From Oscillospiraceae bacterium (GTDB taxonomy: Bacteria; Bacillota; Clostridia; Oscillospirales; Ruminococcaceae): a DNA stretch of 48,202 bases. Location: positions 1 through 48,202 of the forward strand of contig JAFQUQ010000001.1 in assembly GCA_017408395.1 (NCBI GenBank), in the 5' to 3' direction. The position numbers were made by a program, and so were the translations under genes. This document shows positions 31,632 to 42,500 of the stretch, piece after piece; within the stretch, counting starts at the first letter, position 1; every line of letters begins with the position of its first letter. The notes below the pieces were generated by a model. That model was given only the letters and a program-made list of their open reading frames with translations, had not been told where the DNA came from and made no database searches.

Positions 31632-32636
31632 AAGAAGCTTCATTCCGTTTTCTTCGCACTGTTTAACCATTTCGTCAGGCCAGATGGAGGACTGTACCTC
31701 GCAGATGTGTGCCTTTTCGAGAATGAGCATACAAAGTCTTGACTGTCCGATACCGCCGCCTATTGTAAGAGGAAGTGTGCCGTCCATAATGCCCTTGTGG
31801 TAGTCGTATTTAAGACGGTCCTCGCAGTCCTTTTCCTTAAGCTGCTTTTCAAGAGCCGCACTATCAACTCTGATACCCATTGAGGAAACCTCGATACCAA
31901 CGTTGAGGGCGTTGCTCCATACGAAAAGGTCACCGTTCAGTGTCCAGTCGTCATAGTCGGGAGCTCTGCCGCCGTGACGGACGCCGCTGTTGAGAACGCC
32001 GCCTATCTGCTCAATGAAAACGGTCTTGTGCTCTCTTGTGATTTCCTGCTCTCTTTCCTCAGGGGTAAGCTCAGGGTACATATCCTCAAGCTCTTGGGAT
32101 GTGATAAAGAACACGTCCTTATTGATGGTCTGTGTAAGCTTCGGGAAATCCGCTTTTACAAGCTCCTGTGCAAGATAAATTGCGTGTGCAATCTTACGCA
32201 CGGTCTTTTCAAGGTACTCCTTTGTACGCTGTTCGGGGAGAATTACCTTTTCCCAGTCCCACTGGTCAACGAAAACAGAGTGGAGGTTATCAACCGAGTC
32301 GTCACGTCTGATAGCGTTCATATCGGTGTAAAGACCCTCGCCTGCGTTGAAGCCGTAGCGATAAAGTGCCATTCTCTTCCATTTTGCAAGGGACTGTACG
32401 ATTTCAGCCTCATTGTCCATTTCCTTAAGGTCAAAGTGCACCTTACGCTCTACGCCGTTAAGGTCGTCATTGATACCGCTTTCTGCCCACACCATAAGAG
32501 GTGCTGTTACACGTTCAAGGTCGAGAACCTTTGCAAGACGTCTTTCAAAGGTGTCCTTGCAGAGCTTGATAGCTCTCTGTGTATCACGCAGGTTAAGCGG
32601 AGAGCTGTAATCCTCAGGAATTTTAAGCTGATACAT
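31629..32636 (-). CDS. asnA: Aspartate-ammonia ligase (asparagine synthetase A)
   Basis: A 335-aa enzyme forming asparagine from aspartate, ammonia and ATP. It is related to class II aminoacyl-tRNA synthetases and has the family phrases LRDTQRAIKLCKDTFERRL, LDLERVTAPLMVWAESGINDDLNG, VHFDLKEM, SVFVDQWDWEK and GGGIGQSRLCMLILEKAHI. AAGGGG lies before the ATG. Encoded next to asnS in the same direction, so supply and charging of asparagine are side by side. Confidence 0.97.
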   Translation of the reverse strand: MYQLKIPEDYSSPLNLRDTQRAIKLCKDTFERRLAKVLDLERVTAPLMVWAESGINDDLNGVERKVHFDLKEMDNEAEIVQSLAKWKRMALYRYGFNAGEGLYTDMNAIRRDDSVDNLHSVFVDQWDWEKVILPEQRTKEYLEKTVRKIAHAIYLAQELVKADFPKLTQTINKDVFFITSQELEDMYPELTPEEREQEITREHKTVFIEQIGGVLNSGVRHGGRAPDYDDWTLNGDLFVWSNALNVGIEVSSMGIRVDSAALEKQLKEKDCEDRLKYDYHKGIMDGTLPLTIGGGIGQSRLCMLILEKAHICEVQSSIWPDEMVKQCEENGMKLL

Positions 32637-32735
32637 AAAAACTGCCCCTTTCTCAGCTGTTTAAATATAGTATACGCTGTTTTGCGAAGTTTAAGTTTGT
32701 TTTAGATTAAAATTAATGATATATAAACTTGCATC

Positions 32736-32762
32736 GGGCGGATAATATCCGCCCCTACAAAT
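32736..32762 (-). repeat. GGGCGGAT/ATCCGCCC hairpin repeat after asnS
   Basis: GGGCGGATAATATCCGCCCC with trailing TACAA is an 8-bp perfect stem just downstream of the asnS stop codon and may act in termination. Related halves occur at 36189-36208 and 47952-47963. Confidence 0.6.
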
Positions 32763-32768
32763 TTCGGG

Positions 32769-34145
32769 TTAGCGGACATTACCTACTGTACGAGGATAGA
32801 GGATAACGTCTCTGATGTTTGAGATACCTGTTACGTACATAATGATACGCTCAAAGCCGAGTCCGAAGCCGCTGTGAGGAACGGAGCCGAATCTTCTTAA
32901 ATCGAGGTAGTCCTGATATTCTTCGGTTGTCATTCCCTTTGCTTCCATTGCGGCAAGAAGCTTTTCAAGGTCAGCCTCACGCTCGGAGCAGCCGATGATT
33001 TCGCCTACGCCGGGAACGAGAAGGTCGGTAGCGGCAACTGTCTTTCCGTCAGGATTCTGCTTCATATAGAAGGACTTGATGTCCTTTGGATAGTTTGTAA
33101 CGAAAACAGGCTTCTTGAATGCAGTTTCCGTAATGTACTTTTCGTGCTCGGTCTGGAGGTCACAGCCCCATTCAACAGGGTACTGGAAATCAGCGTCAGC
33201 CTTTTTAAGCAGCTCGATAGCGTCTGTGTAGTCAAGGATAGCGAAATCCTGTGAAGCTACTGTTTCAAGCTTTTCACGCAGACCTTTTTCAAAGTGCTGT
33301 TCAAAGAATGCAAGCTCATCAGGGCACTTTTCAAGAACTGTGTTGATGATGTGCTTAATCATTTCTTCTGCGATCTCGATAATGTCGGGAAGCTCTGCAA
33401 ATGCAACCTCAGGCTCGATATGCCAGAATTCCGCAACGTGACGCGGGGTGTTGCTGTTTTCTGCACGGAAGCTTGGTCCGAAGGTGTAAATCTTACCGAA
33501 TGCCATAGCGGCAACCTCGCCTTCAAGCTGGCCTGATACGCTTAATCCTGCCTTGCAGCCGAAGAAATCGTTAGCGTAGTAATCTTCCTTGTTCTTGTAT
33601 TCCTGTGTAAAACCGTTTGTTGTTACCTGGAACATTTCGCCTGCACCTTCACAGTCGCTGCCTGTGATGATAGGTGTGTGTACGTAAACAAAGTGACGGT
33701 CCTGGAAGAATTCGTGGATAGCGTTAGCAATGATTGAACGCACACGGAACACCGCATTGAAGGTGTTTGTTCTTACACGGAGGTGGGGCATTGTTCTGAG
33801 GAATTCAAGTGTGTGGCGCTTCTTCTGGAGAGGATATTCGGGAGGACATTCGCCCAGCACCTCGATAGCGGAAGCGTTGATCTCCACGCCGCCCTGCTTT
33901 ACAGCGGAAGGCACGAGAGTACCTGTGATTTTAAGTGCGCTGCCAAGCTTCATAAAAGCGGATGGATTTTCGATTACAGCCTTATCGATAACGATCTGCA
34001 TATGCTTGAGGGATGTGCCGTCGTTAAGCTCGATAAAAGCCATATTCTTTGAGTCTCTTGATGTACGTACCCAGCCGCAGACAGTAACTTCCTGCTGAAG
34101 GTATGCGGAATCGGTCATTAATTCAATAAGATCAGTATGTTTCAT
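32769..34145 (-). CDS. asnS: Asparaginyl-tRNA synthetase
   Basis: A 458-aa class IIb synthetase. An N-terminal OB-fold anticodon domain (VTVCGWVRTSRDSKNMAFIELNDGTSLKHMQIV) is followed by the catalytic core: FRVRSIIANAIHEFFQDRHFVYVHTPIITGSDCEGAGEMFQV (motif 1 region), FGPSFRAENSNTPRHVAEFWHIEPEVAF (motif 2) and GSVPHSGFGLGFERIIMYVTG (motif 3). Asn rather than Asp specificity follows from the GEMFQV and AEFWHIEPE segments. Full length. Confidence 0.97.
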   Translation of the reverse strand: MKHTDLIELMTDSAYLQQEVTVCGWVRTSRDSKNMAFIELNDGTSLKHMQIVIDKAVIENPSAFMKLGSALKITGTLVPSAVKQGGVEINASAIEVLGECPPEYPLQKKRHTLEFLRTMPHLRVRTNTFNAVFRVRSIIANAIHEFFQDRHFVYVHTPIITGSDCEGAGEMFQVTTNGFTQEYKNKEDYYANDFFGCKAGLSVSGQLEGEVAAMAFGKIYTFGPSFRAENSNTPRHVAEFWHIEPEVAFAELPDIIEIAEEMIKHIINTVLEKCPDELAFFEQHFEKGLREKLETVASQDFAILDYTDAIELLKKADADFQYPVEWGCDLQTEHEKYITETAFKKPVFVTNYPKDIKSFYMKQNPDGKTVAATDLLVPGVGEIIGCSEREADLEKLLAAMEAKGMTTEEYQDYLDLRRFGSVPHSGFGLGFERIIMYVTGISNIRDVILYPRTVGNVR

Positions 34146-34184
34146 ATAATTCAGCCTTCTTCACATTAAAATAAATCACTGTAT

Positions 34185-34214
34185 ATTATACCACTCAAAC
34201 GCCCCTGTTGTCAA
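34185..34214 (-). promoter_or_regulatory. Promoter of asnS
   Basis: On the minus strand, TTGACA (34209-34214), 18 bp, TATAAT (34185-34190). Confidence 0.8.
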
Positions 34215-34285
34215 GCGTTACAATTGTTCAAATTTCGCTGTACAGCGGCTATTATTCATTGAATTTGCATATATGAAATTATTGA

Positions 34286-34326
34286 TTGACAAAATAAAAC
34301 AATCTGTGATAAAATAATATCACAGA
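34286..34326 (+). promoter_or_regulatory. Promoter of the small toxin gene with palindrome
   Basis: TTGACA (34286-34291), 18 bp, TAAAAT (34310-34315). The -10 lies within an inverted repeat, TCTGTGAT (34303-34310)/ATCACAGA (34319-34326), which could be an operator. Confidence 0.7.
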
Positions 34327-34383
34327 CTGAGCAATCGGAAAACGTGCGGTTACTCCCTTGAAAAAAAGGGAGGTGGTAACACT

Positions 34384-34479
34384 ATGGTTACATATAACGA
34401 ATTATTTTTGTTAATCAATGTAATTATCTCTGTTATCTCTCTTATTTATAACATTACCAAAGATAACAAAAAGAAATAA
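34384..34479 (+). CDS. 31-aa membrane peptide, putative type I toxin (holin-like/Fst-type)
   Basis: The peptide reads MVTYNELFLLINVIISVI then SLIYNITKDNKKK: a short polar start, one hydrophobic helix of ~20 residues and a Lys-rich tail. This layout and the VTYNELF start match the 'putative holin-like toxin' peptides of Firmicutes. GGGAGGTGG (34368-34376) is the ribosome site. It is locked in a hairpin, GTTAC-TCCCTT (34349-34359) pairing with AAGGGA (34366-34371) and GTAAC (34376-34380). An antisense transcription unit faces it. Too short for standard gene calling, but promoter, leader, ORF and terminator are all in place. Confidence 0.75.
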   Translation: MVTYNELFLLINVIISVISLIYNITKDNKKK

Positions 34480-34485
34480 GAGCAT

Positions 34486-34523
34486 AAAAATAACCGCCTC
34501 TCTCCACATCGGCGGTTATTTTT
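34486..34523. terminator. Bidirectional terminator shared by toxin mRNA and antitoxin RNA
   Basis: AAAAATAACCGCC (34486-34498) pairs with GGCGGTTATTTTT (34511-34523), giving a T tract on both strands. The two RNAs are complementary over this region. Confidence 0.88.
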
Positions 34524-34570
34524 AATATCGCAAACTAAGAGGGAGTAATCGTAAACCGATTGCTCTTTCT
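34486..34570 (-). ncRNA. Putative antitoxin RNA
   Basis: On the minus strand, TTGACA (34600-34605), 17 bp, TATAAT (34577-34582) is a perfect promoter. A transcript from about 34570 would end at the shared terminator, ~85 nt. Its 5' part (complement of 34539-34565) repeats the toxin-mRNA leader (34329-34359): GAGCAATCGG, then TTACTCCCT. TTACTCCCT is complementary to the toxin's ribosome site, so the RNA can mimic the strand that hides that site. No protein is encoded. Expression is inferred. Confidence 0.72.
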
Positions 34571-34576
34571 GTTTAT

Positions 34577-34605
34577 ATTATAAACCTTATTTTCTGAAAT
34601 GTCAA
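34577..34605 (-). promoter_or_regulatory. Promoter of the antitoxin RNA
   Basis: Perfect TTGACA-17-TATAAT on the minus strand, stronger by consensus than the toxin promoter, as is usual for unstable antitoxin RNAs. Confidence 0.8.
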
Positions 34606-34739
34606 GTTTTTATCATCGTCACGATAATTCCGCATTACGCATTACGCATTACGAATTAAATTTTATGCCAAAATCAAAGCTGCGGCATATAATAAATCAG
34701 GCAGAAAAACTGCCTGTGACGATGAAAGGACTGAACTTT

Positions 34740-34955
34740 ATGGGCAGATTTATTCTTGCGTTTCCATCCGTCACTGTCGCTATGAAGGCACAGACCCTGC
34801 TCAGACGTGAAGGCTTCGGCTGCAATGTGATACGCACCCCCCGCAATCTTGCGTCAGGCTGCGGTTACAGCGTTGTGCTGGACGGAAGCATACAGCTTGC
34901 GGCGGCTGTGCTTGAAAAATGGGGTATCTCACCAAAGGCGATAGGACGTGTTTAA
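34740..34955 (+). CDS. DUF3343 domain protein
   Basis: A 71-aa protein: MGRFILAFPSVTVAMKAQTLLRREGFGCNVIRTPRNLASGCGYSVVL. The FPSxxxAMKAE...PTPR.lssGCG pattern is the DUF3343 consensus, with a conserved Cys in SGCGYS. AAAGGA lies nine bases before ATG 34740; an in-frame ATG at 34665 lacks a ribosome site and runs back to a dispersed repeat. DUF3343 proteins are often encoded next to class V aminotransferase/desulfurase genes and are suspected sulfur or selenium carriers. The downstream gene is such an enzyme, 33 bp away. Confidence 0.78.
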   Translation: MGRFILAFPSVTVAMKAQTLLRREGFGCNVIRTPRNLASGCGYSVVLDGSIQLAAAVLEKWGISPKAIGRV

Positions 34956-34988
34956 CGCTAATATGGATTTAAACCGAAAGGCTTTGAT

Positions 34989-36116
34989 ATGGTTAATTTT
35001 GATAATTCAGCCGCTTCGTTTCCAAAGCCCGACTCTGTAAGAAAGGCTGTTTACACCGCAATGCTAAGACGGGGAGGAAACCCCGGCAGAAGCGGTCACA
35101 GGCTCTCTCTCGAAGCGGCGGAGGCTGTTTACAGAGCACGGTGCAGGGCTGCGGAATTCTTCGGTGCAGAGCCTGAAAACACCGTCTTTACTTTAAACTG
35201 TACCCACGCTCTCAACCTTGCAATAAAAGGAATTATGGCTGAGGGCGGGCACGTTATTCTATCCGATTTAGAGCATAATTCCGCCGCCCGTCCCGTTTAC
35301 GCAATGAGCAAGTGCGGCTGTAAATTTGACATCCTCCACATTGACGATGACGACGGCGTTACGGCGGAAAATTTAAGGCGGCTCATCCGTCCCGACACAA
35401 AAGCCGTGGTGTGTACTTTAGGCAGTAATGTCACGGGGAAAATTCCGCCCTTTAAGCTTATCGGCGGTATCTGTGCCGAACAGGGTATCTGCTTTATTGC
35501 GGACGGTGCTCAGGCCTGCGGAGTTATGGACGTTAAACTTTCTCACGGCATAAATATCCTCTGTACCGCAGGGCAGAAGTCGCTGTACGGTCCTACGGGC
35601 ACGGGTCTGCTGGTTTCCGACGGTCAGTTTAAGCTTAAACCGCTTATGGAGGGCGGCACGGGCAGTACATCCCTGGAGCTTGAACAGCCCGATTTTATGC
35701 CCGACTGCCTTGAAAGCGGTACGGTGAACACCTTCGGTATCGCAGGGCTTGAAGCAGGTATCGCTTTTGTTGAAAGGGTGGGTCTGCGGAACATTTCTGC
35801 ACACGAGGAAAAGCTGTGCAGACGTCTGATAAACGGCATAAGCGGCGTCAGGGGAGTAAAAATTTACCGTCCCGACGGGGTGTGTCTGCCGATAGTTTCC
35901 TTCAACATTGACGGTCACACTTCAAACGAAACGGCGGAGCTTTTAAATAGTATGGGCTACGCCCTCCGTGGGGGACTGCACTGCGCAGGTCTTGCTCACC
36001 GTGCGCTGGGGACTGCTCCCGAGGGTACTGTGCGGTTTTCGCCGTCGGTATTCAGCACGGCTCGTGACACGGACGGCCTTGTCTGTGCGGTGAGAAAAAT
36101 TGCGGAGGCAGATTAA
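34989..36116 (+). CDS. Class V aminotransferase, cysteine desulfurase family
   Basis: A 375-aa PLP enzyme. MVNFDNSAASFPKPDSVRKAV is the family start, the PLP lysine lies in CTAGQKSLYGPTGTGLL, and the reactive Cys is in LRGGLHCAGLAHRALGT. It matches the EF2568-like branch (cysteine desulfurase family protein) that occurs beside DUF3343 and in some species beside selenium-dependent hydroxylase genes; none of those genes is in this window. It probably takes S or Se from (seleno)cysteine and may pass it to the DUF3343 protein. The exact substrate cannot be read from sequence. Confidence 0.85.
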   Translation: MVNFDNSAASFPKPDSVRKAVYTAMLRRGGNPGRSGHRLSLEAAEAVYRARCRAAEFFGAEPENTVFTLNCTHALNLAIKGIMAEGGHVILSDLEHNSAARPVYAMSKCGCKFDILHIDDDDGVTAENLRRLIRPDTKAVVCTLGSNVTGKIPPFKLIGGICAEQGICFIADGAQACGVMDVKLSHGINILCTAGQKSLYGPTGTGLLVSDGQFKLKPLMEGGTGSTSLELEQPDFMPDCLESGTVNTFGIAGLEAGIAFVERVGLRNISAHEEKLCRRLINGISGVRGVKIYRPDGVCLPIVSFNIDGHTSNETAELLNSMGYALRGGLHCAGLAHRALGTAPEGTVRFSPSVFSTARDTDGLVCAVRKIAEAD

Positions 36117-36172
36117 TGCGTAATGCGGAATGCGTAATTCGTAATTAAGGGCGGCGATTGCCGTCCTTTTTA
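36114..36172 (+). terminator. Stop-linked repeat and terminator after the desulfurase gene
   Basis: A TAATGCG...TTCGTAAT repeat copy (36114-36146) starts at the stop codon and leads into AGGGCGGC/GCCGTCCTT with a T tract, the same composite as after metK. Confidence 0.78.
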
Positions 36173-36251
36173 ATTGATAATAAAAACGGGCGGATAATGG
36201 TCGCCCGTCATAAAGAAGTATTGACGTTATTAATTGAAGGTTGCGTAAAAT

Positions 36252-37892
<1,641 letters not shown>

Positions 37893-37995
37893 CTACCTTT
37901 CCGACAGATACAGCGGATTACATTCTTATTATAGCATAACAGAAAGATAAATTCAAGACTTTAAAGTGATGAATTGAATGCGATCCGCACATTTT

Positions 37996-38181
37996 TCACG
38001 CTGCCTGCCTTTCAACTTCTCTTAGCATAATCCTCTTTAAAACATCTTCAAGAGTTTCACTGCATTCAAGATTAAAGTGGATATGCACTATGTAAGTTGT
38101 TTTCCCGATTTTATATTCTGAGGGAAGTAGGCTTGTTTTTCTCTTCATCTCGGATTTTTTAAGCGATGCGTTTTTACTCAT
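37996..38181 (-). CDS. tnpW: Transposon-encoded protein TnpW
   Basis: A 61-aa protein starting MSKNASLKKSEMKRK; AGGAGGT before the ATG at 38181 decides against an upstream in-frame ATG at 38265. The phrase KTTYIVHIHFNLECSETLEDVLKRIMLREVER matches TnpW of Tn4451-type elements, a small protein of unknown function encoded just upstream of the recombinase. Confidence 0.75.
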   Translation of the reverse strand: MSKNASLKKSEMKRKTSLLPSEYKIGKTTYIVHIHFNLECSETLEDVLKRIMLREVERQAA

Positions 38182-38798
38182 GATACCTCCTGCTTCTGCT
38201 GTAAGTTTATCACAGCGGTTATTTTCTGCCAAAGTGAAAGGACGTATTTTTTGCGGCGAGGTCAACTGCCATGTTTACGGCAGTTGTGTCTCACGACTTT
38301 CCTATGGAGTGAAACTCAGAACAATGAGGCGAAGAATCGTTCTGAGAATTATACCCTTTCATAAGTACCTACAAAAACGGCGCTTTTTTTAAGTCTAATT
38401 CTGCATATTTTTTGAAGTTCTACATTTTGCACAATCAGAAGCAGGGCAATCGACTTATCGATTAAAACATTCTACAAGTTTTTTCAGGCGCACTTAAATT
38501 TTCGGGATTATTTGTAGGTGCTTATGAGAGGGGGATAGATTTATGATGTTCGCACCGCAGAAATTAAAATAAGGGGGCATCCCTATTCAGGGAAAACCAT
38601 CAAAATGATGGTGTACGTATTCTTTTGTTTTGGGTATGCGTAGCAAGCACAGAAAGTACCGTATACTTTCGGGGTATGCGGCTTTTTGAGTTGTTACCCC
38701 CTAAAAAAGTATCAGCCGAACGACGCCTGGCTTATAGCATACCCCCTTTTTAGGCTGCACCTAAGACCGCTTTGTTAAAATTGAATGTGTCAATTTTT
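38182..38798. other. Noncoding region with inverted repeats, probable oriT remnant
   Basis: No gene is seen. It holds CAACTGCC/GGCAGTTG (38264-38287), ACCATC/GATGGT (38597-38613), GAAAGTACCGTATACTTTC (about 38653-38671) and GGGGTATGC facing GCATACCCC about 70 bp later (38672-38748). The stretch directly precedes mobC, where the transfer origin of related mobilizable elements lies. The nick site cannot be identified by eye. Confidence 0.5.
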
Positions 38799-39138
38799 AT
38801 GAGAAAGTACAAACAAGTTAAACGCAAGGAGGTAATATTCAGTCTTGAAAAATGGAAACAGATAGAGAAAAAAAGCGGCTTCATTATCCTTGAAAACAGG
38901 AACTTTTGTGAAGCGTATGGCTCTTGACGGTCAGATTATTTATTATAACTTAGAAAAAGCTGCCCCTGCTATGAACGCATGGCGTATCATAGGCGGCAAT
39001 ATCAATCAGATCGCTAAAAATGCGAATGAAATTAATAACATTTACGCTGGGGATATTGAGGAGCTGAAAAAGGAGTATAATGAAATATGTCATACGTTAA
39101 ATCGATTTCTATCCACTCTACCATCAAACGCAGCATAG
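38799..39138 (+). pseudogene. mobC: MobC relaxosome protein, frameshifted
   Basis: ATG 38799 opens MRKYKQVKRKEVIFSLEKWKQIEKK, typical of MobC, but the frame is lost at a run of seven A near 38870. The rest continues in the next frame (AASLSLKTGTFVKRMALDGQI, then NAWRIIGGNINQIAKNANEINNIYAGDIEELKKEYNEICHTLNRFL). Removing one A restores a complete protein of about 112 residues. MobC helps the relaxase open the transfer origin. A sequencing error in the homopolymer is an alternative. Confidence 0.8.
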
Positions 39139-39500
39139 CCTATATACTCAATCCCGATAAAACAGAGGATTTACTTTATACCTCCTCGCTGAACTGCATG
39201 TGTAATGCGGAGGACGCATATCTTGCAATGAAAACTGTCTATGAGCATTTTTCGGGAGAAAAATTTAACGCCCCTTGCCTTTGAATGTTTTAAATCTTCC
39301 AAACAAGAAACGGACAAAAAATAGCAGCTCTCAAAAGTAACTTTGAGAACTGCAAGAGTTTATATGAGGCGTATGCCGATATAGTACAGATCTATTATTT
39401 AATTTCAAAAGGCGACTATATTTCGAATCTTGTCGAAGAAGAAAGACGCAGAGCCGAACGTGAGGAACAGCAGAAGAAAAAGAACAGGAGTAGTAGATAA
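39087..39500 (+). pseudogene. Relaxase with large internal deletion
   Basis: The first ~60 codons (39087-39273; MSYVKSISIHSTIKRSIAYILNPDKTEDLLYTSSLNC...YEHFSGEKFNAP) are a MobA/VirD2-type relaxase start, overlapping mobC as is usual. The frame then stops. From about 39310 to 39500 the typical C-terminal end resumes (LKSNFENCKSLYEAYADIVQIYYLISKGDYISNLVEEERRRAEREEQQ). Some 300 or more middle codons, including the catalytic histidines, are missing. The stop codon lies 22 bp from the end of the converging defence operon. Confidence 0.8.
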
Positions 39501-39522
39501 CGGTTGTTTGGAATGCTTGTTA

Positions 39523-42500
39523 TCAAGCACTTGCAGTTTGAACACAAGATATCAGTTCATTGTATTTTTTGTCATCGAATAAATCGCCCTGATAAACAGC
39601 GTTGCACAGTTCGTTTACCGCCGTTAATATGTCTACACTCACATTGGGTTCTATGTCTTTTACCATTCCATCAATACGATTCTTTATCTCATTGAGGTTA
39701 TTAAAAAGATACTGTTTGTCTTCTTCGTCAACAAGATACTCGCGATTTTTGGAATACATCCATAATTCCTCGCCTATATCCGCTATACGACCAAGCCAAA
39801 TACTCGTCGGCTCCTGTTTTTGAAGAATATATTCACCATCAAAGCACTCTAACATCTTTTCAGTTACCTCGATAGGATAGGGGGAAGCTAAAGGATCCAT
39901 TTCTTCCTCCACGCCTAAATTGATGGCATTGTGAATGTATTTAAATGCCTTTTTGGGGAACTTAATTGCATTCGGAATAACTTCACCGGCGTTGTTTGTC
40001 AGCAACAAAAGTAAATAATCATAAGGTGATTTTGCAAATGAGATAGAGGTGATTAAGAAAGCGTTCATCATCTCATCGTTAGCCGGATCAAAATTCTTAA
40101 ACAATATTGGGTAGCACAGAAATGTATTGTCGCGATATGAGCTTTTGGGTAGAACAGCATCGTATATGCTACTTAGATCTGTCATTGTACTATTTATTTC
40201 GTCTATCTCCGTCTTTTTGGAAGATGAAAACCAAGCTTTGACCTGATATTTGTTGTAATTGGTTTCAGGTGCATGAGATAAATAATATTCACAACACATA
40301 TAAGTCTCAAAGATGACTTTTTCTTCAAGGGCACATAGTTCCACATGTTTGCTCTGATGCTCGCCATCCAATGTAATATCATCAAAGAATTTTTGAACGT
40401 TAGGTAGTGCTGCTAATGCTGCTTTTAGGTTGTATATTGCTAGGCGCTTCGCCTGTTCTTCTTTTTTGATGAAACTGATTAGTTGGTTAGCGAAATTATG
40501 GATGCCATCAAAGTAATCCCGTTTTGCTTTATTAAACAACGTTGGGATTTCAGGTTTCTTTTCAAATGGGCGGTGCTCTCTTGGATATGATAAATGTGCG
40601 ACCATCATTTTGTTATAGCGATTATGCAAGGCATCAAACAAATTGCCGGCATCACCAAGTTTCCTGTTACCCAATAATTTGTGCAAACACGTGGAGCTTG
40701 CAGCCAGTAAATCACATGCACATTTGCGAACATCAAGCCAATGATCAATCCATGCATATACTGTGTCAAACTCATAATTGCTTTCTATAGTTCTCAACCA
40801 CAGACCATTAAACTCTTGATGGAATGTTATGATTATGTTTTCCTTGGGCATTTCCTTGTGCGCATCATTGGGAATCTGATAGGTAGCCAGTAAATCGATT
40901 TGGGGCTTGATTGCATCTGAACAATATGTTTCAAAGATAGGAAGTGTACGGCATATATCTGTCAATCGTGCAACACTTTCGTTATTGCCTTTTGTAATCT
41001 CACTTGCTCTAAGTAAATACTCGACCTTTATTTTCTTGTTATCGTCACTTACTTGAACCTTGTGAGAGTTGGTTTTGCGTTTGAGATAGCTAATAATTCG
41101 CTGAAGATTGTTTCTCACAAATTCGTTGTATCCATCTTTATTACCGCAAAAGGACGAGTACATTAATGATGATACGGTTTTAACAGAGTAGTCTTCCGCC
41201 TTGACCCATAGATCATTCAAAGAGATTCTTGATGATAAATTCATTGAAGGATCAATATTATAAAGCCAATCTACAATAACCGCATATGATTTTAAATCTG
41301 CTATGTCCGCAAAATTAATTTCCTTTAATTTTGAATACAAGGCAGAACTTAAGCAAAAGATGTCAGTTTTTGAAGTTTTGAATTTCGGGATTGAATCACG
41401 TAATGTAATCATATGCTGGATGTTAGTATTATCTGGCATTATCTCAGCCATTTTATTCAGCGTATTCAATTCCTTTTCACAATCCTCAAACTTGGAAAAT
41501 GGGCAAAGATCTGTTGCTACAAGCACTAATCCTCCATGTTCATATGCGTCATCAAACAAAGCTTTGTGGGTTCGATAATACTGCATTACACTTCCCGAAA
41601 AAGCACCGCGAATTGCATGCACGAAGCGGGATAAGTCTGGTTCGTAGAACCACATGCTTACTACGTTTGCATAAAAACGCTTCTTGTCAAAATCAAACTC
41701 GGGATAATGTGAAAACAATATAGATATATCTGAAACTGAAGCTATCTTTGCAATGGCAAGCGCTGTTTCATCAAGAGTGATATATTCATGTAAACGATTG
41801 ACTATATGTTGAGAACGTACAGGATGCAACCCCTCGATATAATCACCCTCTGAGCTAATATGTACTAGAAATTCATCTGCCAAGCTTTTTAGTACTTCAC
41901 CAATATCCGAGTCGGGGTTAACTGATAAATCTCTAATCAAAGACTTAGTTTCAAGCTTAATGCCGCAAACATCAGCAAAACAAACTTTTCTTAGAATTTC
42001 AAATTTGGTTCCACCTGCCGATGCGTTACCGATTTCCTTCATTTGCGCAGATATTCGTTCGGCAATCATCTCGCCGTGAGTCAAAAGATATACGTACTCA
42101 ATAAGAAGTTGCCGCTCTGCAATTTGGGACCATGCCTTTTTCCAATCAACAATATCTTCGTGGAGTTTTTCGGCTTTCTTAAGAGCGTTATATATGCTTT
42201 CTGCTTCTTTTTCACTTAGGGTAGGCTTGATAATATTCAAACGATGAAGATTGCTGATATCTCCGCCATAATTGTACCAGTCATTTTCGCGAGAAGTAAC
42301 CAGGAGCTTATAATGGTAAGTTACACTTGTTTGCATAAGTTGAGCCAACAAATTCCACTCGCTCAAATGGGCATCAAGATTATCGAGCAAAATTAGCGGC
42401 TTTTCACCAATTCGTGTACGCATACGAAAATACTCAACGATATGCCCTAACTCTGCGTCGTTATTACATCTTGTAATTTGATAGGGCGTGTATTCTTCTG

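Noticed and set aside
34599-34739. Longer start for the DUF3343 protein
   Set aside because: The extra residues come from a dispersed repeat and the antitoxin promoter region, with no ribosome site; family length fits the ATG at 34740.
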